A program made the translations under genes and the position numbers. Below the pieces are notes generated by a model. That model made no database searches, was not told where the DNA came from, and worked only from the letters and a program-made list of their open reading frames with translations. Source: an uncultured Amaricoccus sp. (GTDB lineage: Bacteria > Pseudomonadota > Alphaproteobacteria > Rhodobacterales > Rhodobacteraceae). Taken from it: a DNA stretch of 23,682 nucleotides. Shown piece after piece: positions 22,770 through 23,682 of the stretch (position 1 is its first letter; every line of letters begins with the position of its first letter). The stretch is taken from the NCBI RefSeq assembly GCF_937891315.1, contig NZ_CALAGI010000139.1, positions 1 to 23,682 of the forward strand, read 5' to 3'.

Positions 22770-23682
22770 ATGGCATTGACTCTCAGTATCCCGGTTACCA
22801 ACGACCTCAGCCCCCGGATCACCGTCATCGGTGTCGGTGGTGCCGGGGGTAACGCGGTCAACAACATGATCGAGAATGCGTTGGAGGGCTGCGAGTTCGT
22901 GGTCGCCAACACCGACGCGCAGGCGCTGCAGAACTCGCGCTCCGCCAACAAGCTTCAGCTCGGCGCCCGCGTGACCGAGGGGCTCGGCGCCGGTGCGCGG
23001 CCCGAGGTCGGCGCCGCCGCCGCCGAGGAGAGCATCGAGGACATCGTCGAGAAGCTCAGCGGCTGCCATATGTGCTTCATCACCGCCGGCATGGGTGGCG
23101 GCACCGGCACCGGCGCCGCGCCGATCATCGCCAAGGCCGCGCGCGAGATGGGCGTGCTGACCGTCGGCGTGGTGACCAAGCCCTTCCAGTTCGAGGGTGC
23201 GCGCCGCATGCGCCAGGCCGAGGCCGGGGTCGAGGAACTGCAGCAGCATGTCGATACGCTGATCATCATCCCGAACCAGAACCTGTTCCGGCTGGCCAAC
23301 GAGAAGACCACCTTCACCGAGGCCTTCGCGCTGGCCGACGACGTGCTCTACCAGGGCGTGAAGGGCGTGACCGACCTGATGGTCCGCCCGGGCATCATCA
23401 ACCTCGACTTCGCCGACGTCCGTTCGGTGATGAACGAGATGGGCAAGGCGATGATGGGCACCGGCGAGGCCACCGGCGAGGATCGCGCGGTTCAGGCGGC
23501 GGAGAAGGCGATCGCCAACCCGCTGCTCGACGAGATCAGCCTCAAGGGTGCCAAGGGCGTGCTGATCAACATCACCGCCGGCCCGGACCTGACGCTGTTC
23601 GAGCTGGACGAGGCGGCGAACCGCATCCGGTCCGAGGTCGATCCGGATGCGAACATCATGGTCGGCTCGACGCTCGACCCCG
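22770..23682 (+). CDS. ftsZ: Cell division GTPase FtsZ (3' end cut by window)
   Basis: FtsZ is the tubulin-like GTPase of the division ring. The first 304 codons are present; the gene runs off the window. Motifs are VIGVGGAGGNAVNNMI (19-34), the GTP signature GGGTGTG (109-115), the IIIPNQNLFRLANEKTTF segment and the T7 loop NLDFADVRSV (from about 211), all intact. CAGGACAGGCGG upstream offers a ribosome binding site, and ATG 22770 gives MALTLSIPVTNDLSPRIT. The missing part would hold the variable linker and the C-terminal FtsA-binding peptide. It is separated from ftsA by 174 bases of probable regulatory DNA. Confidence 0.96.
   Translation, partial: MALTLSIPVTNDLSPRITVIGVGGAGGNAVNNMIENALEGCEFVVANTDAQALQNSRSANKLQLGARVTEGLGAGARPEVGAAAAEESIEDIVEKLSGCHMCFITAGMGGGTGTGAAPIIAKAAREMGVLTVGVVTKPFQFEGARRMRQAEAGVEELQQHVDTLIIIPNQNLFRLANEKTTFTEAFALADDVLYQGVKGVTDLMVRPGIINLDFADVRSVMNEMGKAMMGTGEATGEDRAVQAAEKAIANPLLDEISLKGAKGVLINITAGPDLTLFELDEAANRIRSEVDPDANIMVGSTLDP

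Overview
The window is one end of a high-GC assembly contig. The gene families and order (NirBD-CysG, a MoxR/DUF58/DUF4381/Bat operon, and murB-ddl-ftsQ-ftsA-ftsZ) point to an alphaproteobacterium, perhaps near the Rhodobacterales; nothing here fixes the genus. The first 18 bases match the 3' end of an Illumina TruSeq adapter, so the true genomic sequence starts at about base 19.

Plus-strand block 19-4616 is a nitrite assimilation cluster. It holds the tail of a nitrate-type ABC transporter ATPase (frameshifted as assembled), a 40-codon ORF, nirB, a 38-codon ORF, nirD (Rieske type) and cysG, whose siroheme product is the NirB cofactor. It meets a minus-strand operon tail to tail near 4.65 kb.

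Minus-strand block 11155-4706 is a MoxR-associated (aerotolerance-type) operon: MoxR ATPase, DUF58 protein, DUF4381 membrane protein, BatA-like VWA protein, an 85-codon ORF with strong hairpins, a VWA+TPR BatB/BatC fusion, and a BatD-like protein. Nearly all junctions are 4-8-base overlaps or very short gaps. The 323-base gap upstream of moxR holds a 36-codon ORF with a good ribosome binding site, a GC hairpin and a pair of 10-bp direct repeats.

Minus-strand block 15766-11479 encodes three exported hydrolases: a HAD-family phosphatase and two paralogous formylglycine-type sulfatases in tandem. They share a 47-bp identical stretch of DNA.

Plus-strand block 16103-23682 starts with the RNA-binding protein Tex and runs into the distal part of the division and cell-wall cluster, murB-ddl-ftsQ-ftsA-ftsZ. 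The window end truncates ftsZ. A 34-bp near-perfect inverted repeat and a GANTC site lie in the ftsA-ftsZ gap.

Most of the window is familiar. The least explained parts are the small ORFs fitted between operon partners by ATGA-type overlaps (38 codons between nirB and nirD, 85 codons between batA and batB), the 36-codon ORF before moxR, and several structured intergenic sequences. I saw no tRNA, rRNA, CRISPR array, transposase or phage gene.
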